A stretch of 64,000 nucleotides of DNA from Coenobita brevimanus. Lineage: Eukaryota; Arthropoda; Malacostraca; Decapoda; Coenobitidae. Below the pieces are notes generated by a model that did no database searches, was not told the origin of the DNA, and was given only the letters and a program-made list of their open reading frames with translations. The translations under genes and the position numbers were made by a program. Location: the NCBI GenBank assembly GCA_032717465.1, contig JAVRFU010003696.1:497979-561978 (forward strand), written 5' to 3'. Of the stretch, positions 8,666 through 18,785 are shown piece by piece; positions within the stretch are counted from its first letter, which is position 1; each line of letters opens with the position of its first letter.

Positions 8666-10882
8666 CTGTGGCATTTTGGAGCCGCGGACTGGGGGGCCCT
8701 CAGGCAGTACTTCTTTGATTTTCCCTGGAATGATTATTGCTTCCATGGCCGGGAGCAATCCGAGTGTGCCTTGCGCATTACGGAGGTTATTCTCTTGGGC
8801 ATGGATGCATACATTCCTTTCTCATATCCTTTGCCTAATGTAAAAAAGCCTTGGTTTAATCACGCTTGTTCTAATGCTGTCCGCAACAAGGAGAGGGCTA
8901 CAAAAGGTACTGGAGCCAACCCACCCTTGAATCGCATCTTTTACACGTTTCTGCCCGGAATCATGCTAAGTCTGTTCTTCGCTCTGCTAAAATTAATTTC
9001 ATCCGAACTAAATGCTCTCAACTCTCCAACTCGAATTCTTCCCGCTCCTTCTGGTACCTTGCCAAAAATCTTTCTAACAACTTTACCTCATCATCCTTCC
9101 CTCCCCTTTTCTACACTGATGGCTTTGTAGCTATTTCTTCTACTGAAATAACAGATCTCTTAGTCCAGACTTCCTCCTCGAATTCCAGCTTAGACTATTC
9201 CAGTGCTGTTCCTCCATCACTTCCCCCCCTCTGACTTCCTCATGGCTGACATTAAAATTTCTTCAGCTGATGTATTTTCTGCCATCACAGGCCTCAAGAT
9301 TAATTAGGCATATGGGCCTGATGGAGTCCTTCCTGTTGTTCTTAAGAACTGTGCTTCTGTGCTTACACACTGCCTAGGCAAACTCTTTCGCCTTTGTCTG
9401 TCAACTTGTACCTTTCCTTCTTGCTGAAGTTTGCTCTCATTCAGCCAGTCCCTAAGAAGGGTGACCATTCCCAACCCTTTAACTATCGTCCAATTGCTTT
9501 AACATCCTGTATCTCAAAAGTTTTCGAATCAATTCTTAGTAGAAAAATTTTAAAGCATCTTTCCTATCACAACCTTCTTTCTGATCGTCAGTATGGGTTC
9601 AGTCAGGGACGCTCCACTGGCGATCTTCTCACATACCTTTCAGACTCCTGGTCATCCTCCTATCGGGATTTTGGCAAAAGCATTGCCATTGCACTTGACA
9701 TCTCAAAGGCTTTCGATCGAGTCTGGGATAAATCTTTAATGTCCAAACTGCCTCTTCCGGTTTTCTATCCTTCTATCTGTGTCTTCATCGCTAGCTTCCT
9801 TTCTGGTCGTTCTATAGCCGCTGTTGTAGACGGCCATTGTTCTTCTCCTAGATCTATCAACAGTGGTGTTCCTCAGGGCTCTGTCCTATCACCAACTCTC
9901 TTCCTTTTATTCATCAATGACCTTCTAAGCTGTACATCTAACCCTATCCACTCATACGCTGATGACTCCACCTTTCATCTTTCCATTCGGTTCCTGAAAT
10001 CCATCTCAGCAGTTATTTCAACAAACAAGGGATGAGGCTAAGGCACACCTAATTTCTGACTTGGCTCGTATCTCTGACTGTGGTAAATATAATCTTGTTG
10101 TTTTTAATGCATCAAAGACTCAGTTTTTACACCTATCAACCCAACAAAATCTTCCACAGGTATATCCACTAATGTTTAATAATATTCAGCTGAATTCTGC
10201 ATCATCCTTAAACATGCTTGGGGTTTCATTTACTCGGGAATTATCTTGAAAACATCATATTACATCTCTTGTAAAATCTGTTTCCAAGAGATTAGACATG
10301 CTAAGCCGACTCCATTCCTTCTTTACCCCTGCACAATTTTTGACTCTATACAGGGGTGTTATCCATCCCTGTGTGGAGTACAACTCTCATGTATGGGAAG
10401 GCTCTCCACATACAGCTCTTCTCAATAGGGTGGAGTCAAAGGCTTTTCGTCTTATTTACTCTCCTCCCCTTACTGACTCCCTTATACCTCTGTCTCTTCG
10501 TCGCACTGTTGCATCTTTATCTCTTTTCTATCGCTACATCAATGGTCACTGCTCTTCTGAACTGTCTGTATGCATTCCTCCACCTCTACGATGGACGCGT
10601 AGCACCCGTCTAGCAGCAAACTCTCATCCCTCTTCTGTCCAACTCTCTAATGAAAGAGTTAACCGTTACTCCCAGTCCTTCATTTATGCAACAGCTCATC
10701 TCTGGATCTGCCTCCCTCTGTCTGTGTTTCCTGCTTCTTATGATCTCCATTCTTTCAGACGCAGTGTGTCCAGGCATCTCGAAATGATCGAATCTTGAAT
10801 TTGGCTCTCTCTTGTGTATTGTTTTTCTCTTGGAAGGAACAATAATTGCGGGCTCGCGGCCTTTGGTTCCTTCTTCCTTGCA
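8666..10882 (+). mobile_element. Jockey/CR1-like non-LTR retrotransposon J1, 5'-truncated
   Basis: The copy starts after the endonuclease, at a linker reading LWHFGAADW..PWNDYCF, and runs through the RT domain to a short 3' UTR (GGAACAATAATTGCGGGC) and an (AAC)n tail. The coding sequence is split over several frames, so it is inactive. Related pieces lie at 14361-15287, 19432-20090 and 50628-50745. The 3' UTR is nearly identical between J1 and J2. Confidence 0.85.
9250..10798 (+). pseudogene. Reverse transcriptase of LINE J1, frameshifted
   Basis: The RT would copy element RNA at the nicked target site. The longest intact piece (about 9430-10035) has, in order, FNYRPIALTSCISKVFE, the GFSQGRSTGD block, motif A ALDISKAFDRVW with the first catalytic Asp, motif B SGVPQGSVLSP, and motif C YADD at 9955-9966. 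After a frame change near 10036 come NLVVFNASKTQFLHLS and LNMLGVSFTREL. After another near 10250 come the terminal block HPCVEYNSHVWEGS, VESKAFRLI and the Arg-rich end to the stop at 10797. Catalytic residues are kept, so the copy is fairly young despite the breaks. Confidence 0.8.
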
Positions 10883-11045
10883 TAAAACAACAACAACAAA
10901 CATCAACAACAAACAACAAGCAAAAACAACAAACAACAATAAACAAGAAACAAACAACAACAAATTAACAACGACAAACAAACAACAAACTAACAACGAC
11001 AAACAAACAACCACAACAACAAACAACAAACAACAACAAACAATA
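10883..11045 (+). repeat. (AAC)n tail array of LINE J1
   Basis: CAACAA-type repeats start directly at the 3' end of J1 (GCATAAAACAAC). This is the same motif as the array on its 5' side. Confidence 0.85.
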
Positions 11046-11106
11046 AAAATATCGGTAATGTCTGCGTGGATGTCAAGATTACATATTTTCGTCCGTTAAG
11101 AAACCT

Positions 11107-11271
11107 CCCTAACACTTTTTCTTAAGCGATTTAATCTGCTCATTACAGCTTGCTGTCCTCTTCCGTGTTATAAAAGTCCTTCCAATATCGCCATATTCCG
11201 CATAAATGACCTACAAAAGAATGTTGGCCAGTAACAAAAAACAATAAATCGCTAAGGAAGAGGTGTTAGGG
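11107..11271 (+). mobile_element. MITE family M2, complete copy (165 bp)
   Basis: The ends are inverted repeats: the left begins CCCTAACACTTTTTCTTAAG and the right is the reverse complement of CCCTAACACCTCTTCCTTAG, each continuing into CGATTTA. The interior holds ATATCGCCATA, GCATAAA and CCTACAAAAG. There is no coding capacity. Other copies lie at 8086, 17574, 20138 and 33428. Confidence 0.75.
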
Positions 11272-11574
11272 TATCTCCGCAGCCAGTGACCGTGCGGGCC
11301 AAGGTCAGACAGGGATAAACAAGCGTCTGAACACCGCATTGAAATTCCAGTCATGATCCACGTCACCCCACCAAGCATACCTCCACCTGGAAGAAATACT
11401 ACCTCGAATTTATGATCACTTTCTTGAACACACGTACGTGACCTACATACTGTACATGCATACACATGCTAAAAGACTTACAAATAAATTCCACTACACA
11501 CATTCTACTCTCTCTCTCTCTCTCTCTCTCTCTGCATTTAATTTATCTATATAGAGCTAATACCATACTCTAGA
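11272..11574. other. No gene recognised; contains (CT)n
   Basis: A short unique stretch with a (CT)n microsatellite at 11511-11533. Nothing else is supported. Confidence 0.6.
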
Positions 11575-11781
11575 TATACTCAATTCCTTTTTCACTCTAA
11601 CTTGGCCGAGATTTTCGTCCTTTTGCAGCTTCCTTCACGTAACTCTGTGGCGGAGACAATAATACCGCTCTACACGCTTTCCACAGCACTTCTTCGTGAC
11701 TAGCATCTTAATCTAGCGTCAGTCTACGAGATGAAGATGAGGAGATGGTAATTTTAAGCCAGGTAAGAGTTTAAAGAGTAT
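11575..11781 (+). mobile_element. MITE family M1, copy 2
   Basis: The left end (ATACTC..CTTTTTCACTCTAACTTGGCC) and right end (AAGCCAGGTAAGAGTTTAAAGAGTAT) are imperfect inverted repeats. The interior matches 7065-7278 (reverse) and 33958-34171. Confidence 0.65.
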
Positions 11782-11965
11782 TCAAGTCCCGTTCCCTGAG
11801 GCCCGCCAATGATGCAATTCGTCCACAATCCCTCCATCATGTTTTTGTTTTTCTAGAGGATCAATATGCCCTTGAAGAAGCCAGCTCTCACACCCTGCAG
11901 TGACGCCATCCTTCCTCTACTTAATTGACGGTCAGAATCGCTAATTTTTATTCTAGTTAAATTAT

Positions 11966-12215
11966 TAGAAGTGAAGGAGCGTTGTGGTGTGGATGTGGAT
12001 GTGATAGAAAGCGTTAGCAGAATACAATGAGGTGGTTTGGCCATGTGGGGAGGATGGAGAGCGAGAGACTGACGAGGAGTGCGTATGTGAGTGAGGTGGA
12101 GGAGGGGAAAGGGAAAGGGAGACCGATGATGAGGTGGAGTGGGGAAGAGGGAGGGGGAGATCGAGGATGAGATTCAGGAATGGAATAAGGAGCTCTATGA
12201 GATGGTGGATGAGTT
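11966..12215 (+). mobile_element. RTE-like LINE family C, 3' coding fragment
   Basis: Across frames it reads KERCGVDVDV, a damaged WFGHVGRME block and SERLTRSAYVSEVEE, the conserved C-terminus of family C (compare 45440-45650). It is truncated at both ends. Confidence 0.65.
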
Positions 12216-12785
12216 AGTACAAAGGAGTACAAAGGAAAGCAAACAGCAACAGACCTTATCGTCCTTTCGAGGCTACTTGTTACAGAGTAGACTATAACTG
12301 CGAGATCTAATTCTACATGCTGAAGGATAAGGACAGTAAAGCAAGAAGGCTCCCCCCGCCTCCAAACCCTCCTGTTAAAACTGGCAGGAAAAAGTGAGGA
12401 AAAACAGGAAAAACTGACAGGGAAATTTCATAGGAAAGACTGAAAGGAAAAGTTACATTCTATAGTACTTTATCTTTAAGCTACCACTTTGAATAACCTG
12501 AAAGTGAAAGCAGTAAAGTAAAATGAATAATCAAATAATGAATAACTGAGGCATGACATGTATGGGTACATTCAGTTAACGGGGTGTCTGTAGACAAGGC
12601 ATGGAAATTGCTCAGTGCACAGTTCAGTGGTGGTGTGGCAGCCTTGCCTGGTGCTTTTAAGGTAGGCAGCAGTCAATCAGGCCACAGCTCCGTTTACTCC
12701 ACTGAGACATGGAACTTTTCCATGTGAGAGAAGTATACAAGTTTTCTCTTGACCCCTGGTACATAAAAAAAAATCCCAATAGTGG
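12216..12785. other. No gene recognised
   Basis: Unique-looking AT-rich DNA with GGAAAAA-rich stretches near 12380-12450. No repeat family or exon was identified. Confidence 0.6.
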
Positions 12786-12788
12786 TCA

Positions 12789-13157
12789 CGTTTTTTTTTT
12801 TCTTTTTCTTTATGTGTCCGACTCTGGGCAAGGGCTTTCAGGTCCTATATCCCGGGGACACTAGCTTATCCCAAGGCCCAGTAGTCCTCCTACACCTCCA
12901 CATGGCACCACTTTGGCGCTAACACCCACCGTCCATATTGAATACAGGCTAGGGCTGTCTCATACAGGACTGGTGTATTGGTATTAGCGGGGTTATTTTT
13001 ACGACATGTTGGCGGGTCATCTGGTACATCAGGAAAGTCTGTTTTTTATGAAATTCAAATCCTTAAAATGTTCCCTGCCCCAGCCGGGATTCCAACCTGG
13101 GTCCATCAGGACTCCAGGCCGCCTCTCCACCGATTCAGCCACCGCCTCCCCCACTTC
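12789..13157 (-). mobile_element. tRNA-derived SINE family T1, copy 1
   Basis: On the minus strand it begins with a tRNA-like head: GGTGGCTGAATCGGTGGAG is box A-like and, about 45 nt on, GGTTGGAATCC is box B-like. A body of about 280 nt follows (shared phrases CCAATACACCAGTCCTGTAT and AGGAGGACTACTGGGCC), then an A-rich tail at 12789-12810. Further copies lie at 25862-26211 and 48988-49331. Confidence 0.8.
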
Positions 13158-13334
13158 ACTAACAGGGACCCTCAGTGATCCACAGCCCATCACAGGTCGG
13201 AAGGAAGAGTAGTGACAGTCAACTCAGGGCTATCTGTGCATATCCAAGTCTGTGCTTCTACTATATTTGCATTTAATAAATTGATCTGGGCACTGAGAGG
13301 GAAAAAAAAAAAGTTCATACGAGTATATACACAA

Positions 13335-13720
13335 GTCGTTTATTCTGGAGCAAACATATTAAACTGGGGGTTAGACGACAGACACTGATCCAAGCGACCT
13401 TTAAAGGTTAGTACTGTATTATGGCTTACTACATTGGAGGGCAATTTGTTCCATATATTTACAACTGTGTTAAAGAAGAAATGCTTGGCTTCATGCGACT
13501 GGAATCGTTTGCCAATTATTTTGTGCCCATTGCCTCTAGTATAAATCGAGTGATCAGCTGTGAAGTATTTATCAACAGCCATGTTATCGTGCCCTTTGAA
13601 TATTTTAAATACTTGAATTAAATCTCCTCGTAATCTGCGCTAGTTAGGGTGAAGAGATTCAGAGCTTCTAAACGCTCCTAGTATGGTTTGTTTCTCAAGC
13701 TAGGTATCATTTTGGTTCAG
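13335..13720 (-). mobile_element. C-terminal fragment of a CR1/Jockey-type LINE
   Basis: Minus-strand frames read ERLEALNLFTLTS, then after a -1 shift RLRGDLIQVFKIFKG, then DNMAVDKYF to FFFNTVVNIWNKLPSNVV and TVLTFKGRLDQ before a stop near 13340. This is the conserved C-terminal extension of CR1/Jockey-like LINE polyproteins. Nothing upstream of it remains. Confidence 0.7.
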
Positions 13721-14360
13721 GGTTGGTGTTTTTTCTTATTTTTTGAATTAAAATAATAAATAAAACATCAATGATTTTTATTCATTCAATTTATTTGATT
13801 TTTTTATTTATTTGATTTCTCTGCTAATTATACAGCTAATATTTTAAAAGCAGTATACTGAATACTGTCAACTTCATGTCCTGTCTATCTACTGATGGTT
13901 GAGGCTGAAAGCTACAGCCCAGAATCCAGATACATCATTGGTTATGCAGCTGACAAGTGTAAGTGAGGAAATGTTGACAATACACTGGAAGCAGCAAGTC
14001 AGGGGATGATATAGGTAGTGTGTCAGCGAGATAAGCACACGAACAATGCCTAGTGACCATACACACACATACACACATACTCACACACAGGTTTCTAGAA
14101 CATTCCAACAACAGTGTAACACACGTGACACGACCCCTGCTACACCAGAATTTAGGAAGCAGAGCTCAGAAGGAGGCTAGCTATAGAACCGACAGGTAGT
14201 GGAGAGAGTGAACAAGAAGAGGGGTCCAACTAGACTTACTTAGTATATTAAGTCTCTGTAATACATACACTGCTCAACTTAAGATTTTCTCTGAATATAA
14301 TAAATCAAGATCAACTCCCTGCATTCATCTTTAACTCCTGCTACAAGAATCGAGAGTCAC
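13721..14360. other. No gene recognised; AT-rich
   Basis: TTTATTTG-rich text at 13780-13830 and a short (AC)n at 14060-14090. No exon or repeat family was identified. Confidence 0.6.
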
Positions 14361-15287
14361 AACTCCACCCTTCATCTTTCCATTCGGTTCCTGCAACGTC
14401 CATCTCAGCAGTTGCTTCAACAAACATGGGATGAGGCTATGGCACACCTAATGTCTGACTAGCCTTGTATCTCTGACTGGGGTGAAAATAATCTGGTTGT
14501 TTTTAATGCATCAAAGACTCAGTTTTTACATCTATCAACCCTACAAAATCTTCCACAGGTATACCCACTAATGCTTAATAATATTCAGCTGAATCCTGCA
14601 TCATCCTTGAACATGGTTGGGGTTTCATTTACTTGGGACTTATCTTGGAAACATCATATTATATCTCTTGTAAAATCTCCTTCCAAGAGATTAGGTGTGC
14701 TAAGCTGACTCCGTTCCTTCTTTATCAGGGCACAATTGTTGACTCTATACAGGGTTTTTTTCCGCTCCTGTGTGGAGTACAACTCTCATGTGTGTGGAGG
14801 CTTTCCACATACAGCTCTTCTCAATAGGGTGGATCAAAGGCTTTTCGTCTCATTAACTTTCCTTCTCTTACTGACTTTTCAACCTCTGTCTCTTCATCAC
14901 ACTGTTGCATCTTTGTCTCTTTTCTATCGCTACTTCAATGGTCACTGCTCCTCTGAACTGTCTGCATGAATTCGTCCACCTCTACGGCGGGCGCGTAGCA
15001 CCCGTCTAGCAGTAAACTCTCATCCCTTTTCCGTCTAACTCTCTAAAGCAAGAGTTAACTGTTACACCCAGTCCTTCATTTATGCAACAGGTCAACTCTG
15101 AAACTGTCTCCCTCTGGCTGTGTTTCCTGCTTCCTGTGATCTCCAGTCTTTCAAACACATTGTGTCCAGGCATCTCGAAATGATAAGATCTTGAATTTGG
15201 CTCTCTCTTGTATTTTGTTTTTCTCTTGGAAGGAACAATAATTGAGGGCTCGCGGCCTGTGGTTCTTTTTTCTTCGCATAAAAAAAC
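14361..15287 (+). mobile_element. LINE J family, copy J2 (3' third only)
   Basis: It is colinear with 9966-10882 of J1, starting at the RT motif C region and running through the C-terminal block to the same 3' UTR (GGAACAATAATTGAGGGCTC). Several indels break the frame. Its 3' end abuts, tail to truncated end, the reverse-oriented LINE at 15296, which creates a chimeric minus-strand frame at 15006-15707. Confidence 0.8.
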
Positions 15288-15295
15288 TCTTTCCC

Positions 15296-15890
15296 CTACG
15301 ATGACATTATTTACCAAGATTTCCAATGTGGCCAAAATCAGGTCTAATATGTCAACACCTCGTTTTGAGCAGTCTATGAACTGATGCAATGAAAGTTCTT
15401 GCAAGTTAGAGTTCAGGTCCAACCCTGTGTGTGACAACAGGGTCTCTCCCCATTTGGCAACCAGTAAATTAAAATCACCAAAGATTACAGTATTATGGAT
15501 GCTACATATTTCAGCAGTTTGGCTGTAAATTTCACTGTCTATATTATTGGACTGTGCAGGCAGTTGATAAATCAATCCAAATACTGTTTTGCCACGGGAT
15601 GTATTTCTGAGTTGAAGATAAATACAATTAACATTATCAATAGAGGGCTTATGAATTACGACTGGATGAAGTCTAACTTTAATATATAACAATACACCGC
15701 CCCCCACTCTATTATTATTATTCTCATTACTAAAGGTTGTACTCTGCTAAAAAAATCTCGTTGTTCTGTGTTGAGCCATGATTCTATTACGCCTATGACA
15801 TCATAGTTTTCAGCAAGAACATAAGCCTCTAAGTCAGAAAATACATTTCACAAACTATGTGCTTTCACAAGAAGAGCCTTAATATCCTTG
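15296..15890 (-). pseudogene. Apurinic-type endonuclease domain of a CR1-like LINE
   Basis: This domain nicks the target DNA. Minus-strand frames read DLEAYVLAENYDVIGVIESWL, then after breaks GGGVLLYIK, VFGLIYQLPAQ, the metal-binding FGDFNLLVAKW, and LDLILATLE. The expected SDH motif and RT are missing because the element stops at 15296 against copy J2. It is the downstream ORF of the same element as the ORF1 at 15922-17321. Confidence 0.7.
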
Positions 15891-15921
15891 CCTCCATTTG
15901 TCTGCCTATGATTCATGACAT

Positions 15922-17321
15922 CTACATCAACTCGTCTATAGGCCTCATATGATGAGTGATTTTTTGCCACAAAAAACACACTGCATCATCCAATAAACGA
16001 CTAAGATGAGCAGAACCAACTGCATTTAAATGTAGATCATCATATGTAAACAGAGCCCACTGCTTATAGAAGTGATTCCAGGTGTCTACAAACTCAATTC
16101 CCTCCTGTAAGCAAAGTGACTTAATACGATTATTTGAGCTAAGAACATTGCTGTAAAAGACACTGCTTGCGGCAACCCTGGGGAGAACACCTGAAATAAG
16201 AATATTATTAGTTTTTTCCTTGTCATGCTGCAGCATCGACTTGAACTTGTTCAGGAGCTCTTCAGGCCAGGTTCACATTACATTACATTGTTGCCTGCGT
16301 GTATGATAACCAGACTGTCATTGGCTGTACCTTCCAAAACAGTGTGCACAGCCTTAGTTACATCAAGTTCAGCACCTGGAATGCAATAACGCTTTCTTTT
16401 AGTTGGTGCTCTGCCACAGAACTCCACAAGCTGTATACGGATGATTGAGTCCCCCACCAGTCGAGCCTCATGAGTTTCTTCGTCAGCATCAGCCAATATC
16501 CAGAACCTATTATAGGTGGTGACTGGTAAAATGCATCGCATCCTTTTCACTCTCTCACCATTTCATACTACCTGGAAATTATCCTATTCCGATGGGGGTT
16601 GGGTAGTTTCAGTGGCAGCATAATAACCGAACCGAAACTTAACAAATTAATCAACAGTCTGGCTAAGATTCGTTCCTGGGCCCTCGTGCATCGTAGGCGT
16701 GCACGTTAGCACTGAGCCAGTGAGAGGATCCCCGCTTTGCCTCCAAGCAACACAGGCTTTTATATTACCCCATTATATCACTCCTTTCTCCCCCTGGTGA
16801 TTAATTTGGTCAGTTTTGAACACACAGTAGCGTAGCATCGGGAGCCACCAATGGGGGCGCTGTGGACCACACCAGACAGCTCACCCCAGAGATGTAACGA
16901 CTAGGACGCTACCAGCAACAACATCATTGCCCTCTAAGCCTCGCCTCGTATCCCACACCACTGCCAATCAATGTAATGACCGGACTGAAACTTAACAAAT
17001 TAATCACACTGGTCTGACCGAGATTCGATCTCTGGCCCTCGTGCTCATAGGCGCAAACGTCAGAATATTAATTTTGTTAGTAGCTTCAGACAGCTTTACC
17101 TCAAGATCACGCCAGTGTTTGCACATCCTGCAAACAAAAGAGCGGTCAATGAAAAAAAACTCCAGTGAAGCTGCCGGTGGTGGCTGTGCAGGTAACGTTC
17201 CGGGGCATTTTGATTGCTGCTGTTCTAAAGAATTCAAAGTTAATTGAATGCTGTCAAGTGAAAAATGTGATATCACCTGGAATGAAGGTACTAAAAAATG
17301 TGTATAGAAATAACCTAACAC
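15922..17321 (-). pseudogene. LINE ORF1 with SGNH/esterase-like domain, interrupted
   Basis: The N-terminal part (17060-17321) has FVCRMCKHWRDLEVKLSEATNKI, a Cys-containing motif followed by a helical segment. After a 480-bp interruption, ORF1 resumes at about 16550 with LVGDSIIRIQLVEFCG (GDS nucleophile block), KRYCIPGAELDV and VIIHAGNN. It continues in another frame with SGVLPRVAASSVFYSNVL, and ends with DDLHLNAVGSAHLSRLL, the catalytic Asp-x-x-His block of SGNH hydrolases (about 16010-16045). CR1/L2-type ORF1 proteins are known to carry such esterases. The order ORF1 then endonuclease confirms one element. Frameshifts near 16260 make it inactive. Confidence 0.7.
16580..17062 (-). mobile_element. 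Insertion with two tRNA-like direct repeats
   Basis: Two related segments of about 87 bp lie at 16622-16708 and 16975-17062, in the same orientation about 265 bp apart. Both contain CTTAACAAATTAATCA, GA[TC]TCG-type box B text and GGCCCTCGTGC. In the minus-strand direction the first reads ACTGGCTCAGTGCTAACG (box A-like) and GGAACGAATCT (box B-like). The unit splits the LINE ORF1. It may be two tRNA-derived SINE heads or a small element with terminal direct repeats. Confidence 0.5.
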
Positions 17322-17397
17322 TACATGAAGCAGTACTTGTAAACAATAAATAAATTTATCTGTATCTGAAAAAAAAATAAAGTGTTACAAAACCTCG

Positions 17398-17510
17398 GAG
17401 AGCGAAGCGGTAGGAGACAGGGCGACATGGAGGCGATTTGTTTGTGTCCACCCCTTACGTGATTCTCTGGCTATAGGTAGACAGATAGAGAGATACAGAG
17501 AGAGATTTTT
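17398..17510 (+). mobile_element. RTE-like LINE family C, 3' end
   Basis: The text GACAGGGCGACATGGAGGCG, TTTGTTTGTG and TCTGGCTATAGGTAGACAGATAG matches the family C 3' UTR seen at 43870-43950 and 59560-59650, including the start of its GATA-type tail. Confidence 0.7.
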
Positions 17511-17573
17511 TCTTCAGCTAAGTGGGTCATAGGAGCCTGTAGTTGGTTGGGCACATATTCTTGTAAAGAAACT

Positions 17574-17741
17574 CCCTAACATCTTTCCTTAAGTGATTTA
17601 TTTGGCTTGTGACACTTTACAGTCCTCCCCTGTGTTACATAAATCCATCTAATATCGCCATACTCTGCATAAACAACGTACAAAAGGATATTAACCCAGG
17701 CATAATAATAAAAAAAAATCACTAAGGAAGAGGTGTTAGGG
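17574..17741 (+). mobile_element. MITE family M2, complete copy (168 bp)
   Basis: Left CCCTAACATCTTTCCTTAAG and right CTAAGGAAGAGGTGTTAGGG are inverted repeats. The interior matches 11107-11271. AACT flanks both ends, which could be a 4-bp target duplication; no other copy confirms this. Confidence 0.78.
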
Positions 17742-17967
17742 AACTCCTTACCCGATGAGAGTACATGCCTTGGTTATCACGTAAGGAAAATTTGATGCGT
17801 CTTAGTTATGAGGTAAGAATCAGCCTTCTTGGTTACTAGTCAAATTAACCCTCCAGTCTCAAACATTTGGTCATTAATGAAACTGAAAGAGGTTATGAGG
17901 CGGGAATGAGTCTCCTTGGCTATTAGTAAGATTTACCCTAGTCTGACAACATTTGGCTATTAACGGA

Positions 17968-18286
17968 GCTGGCTAATATTCCTAAGCTAAGAGAGGCTTG
18001 GTATGTTTCTCTGCCCTAATATTTCACCTCTACTTGTCACTTTCCTCTGCTGGCTTATATTCCGAAGGTGAGAGAGGCTTGGTATGTTTCTCTGCCCTAA
18101 TATTTCACCTCTACTTGTCACTTTCCTCTGCTGGCTTATATTCCGAAGGTGAGAGAGGCTTGGTATGTTTCTCTTCCCTAATATTTCACCTCTTCTACTT
18201 GTCACTTTCCTCTGCTGGCTAATATTACTAAGCTGAGAGAGGCTTGGCATGTTCCTCTGACCTAATAATTCACCTCTTCTACTTGA
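17968..18286. repeat. 81-bp tandem repeat, about four units
   Basis: Units start at 17968, 18049, 18130 (84 bp, a 3-nt insertion) and 18214 (partial). Each contains GAGAGAGGCTTGGTATGTTT and CTAATATTTCACCTC. Because 81 is divisible by 3, long repetitive frames stay open on both strands; they are not convincing proteins. Confidence 0.9.
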
Positions 18287-18785
18287 AAGTCAAAAAACAC
18301 ACCCAAAATAGCAACCAAAGCAGCTCAGCAAGTCAAAAACACAAGCAAAATTATCAAAATAACACAGCAAGTAAAAAAACAACTAAAACAGCTCTGCAAT
18401 AAAAAAAAAAGAAACTCAGCAAGACAAAAAACGCAACCAAAACAGCTCAGTAAATCAAAAAACACAATAAGTAACTCAGCAAGACAAAAAAAAAAAAAAA
18501 AAAAAAACGCCTCAGGAAGTCAAAAAACACAACCAAAACAGCTCATGAAATTAAGAAGCACAACACAGCTCAGAAAATAAAACAACACAACAAAACAGCT
18601 CAGTAAATAAAAAAACATAATCAAAACAGAACAGCAAGTAAAAACAAAACAAAAAGCTCAACAAATAAAAACACAACAAAACAGTTCAACAAATGAAAAA
18701 AAACAACCCAAACAGCACAGCAAGTAAAAAAAAAACGAAAATAGCAGAGCAAGTAAAAAAACTGCAGGAAAAACAGCTCAGCCAG
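18287..18785. repeat. A-rich degenerate tandem repeat
   Basis: Variants of CAGCTCAGCAAGTAAAAAACACAACAAAA recur about every 30-40 bp for 500 bp. No frame is supported. Confidence 0.75.

Noticed and set aside
8218..8758. Cys/Val/Leu-rich frames resembling membrane proteins
   Set aside because: They are antisense of the (AAC)n array.
9394..10035. Host reverse transcriptase or telomerase gene
   Set aside because: Motifs and the 3' tail place it in a truncated LINE with frameshifts.
17968..18286. CRISPR-like array
   Set aside because: Units are contiguous 81-mers without unique spacers, in clearly eukaryotic DNA.
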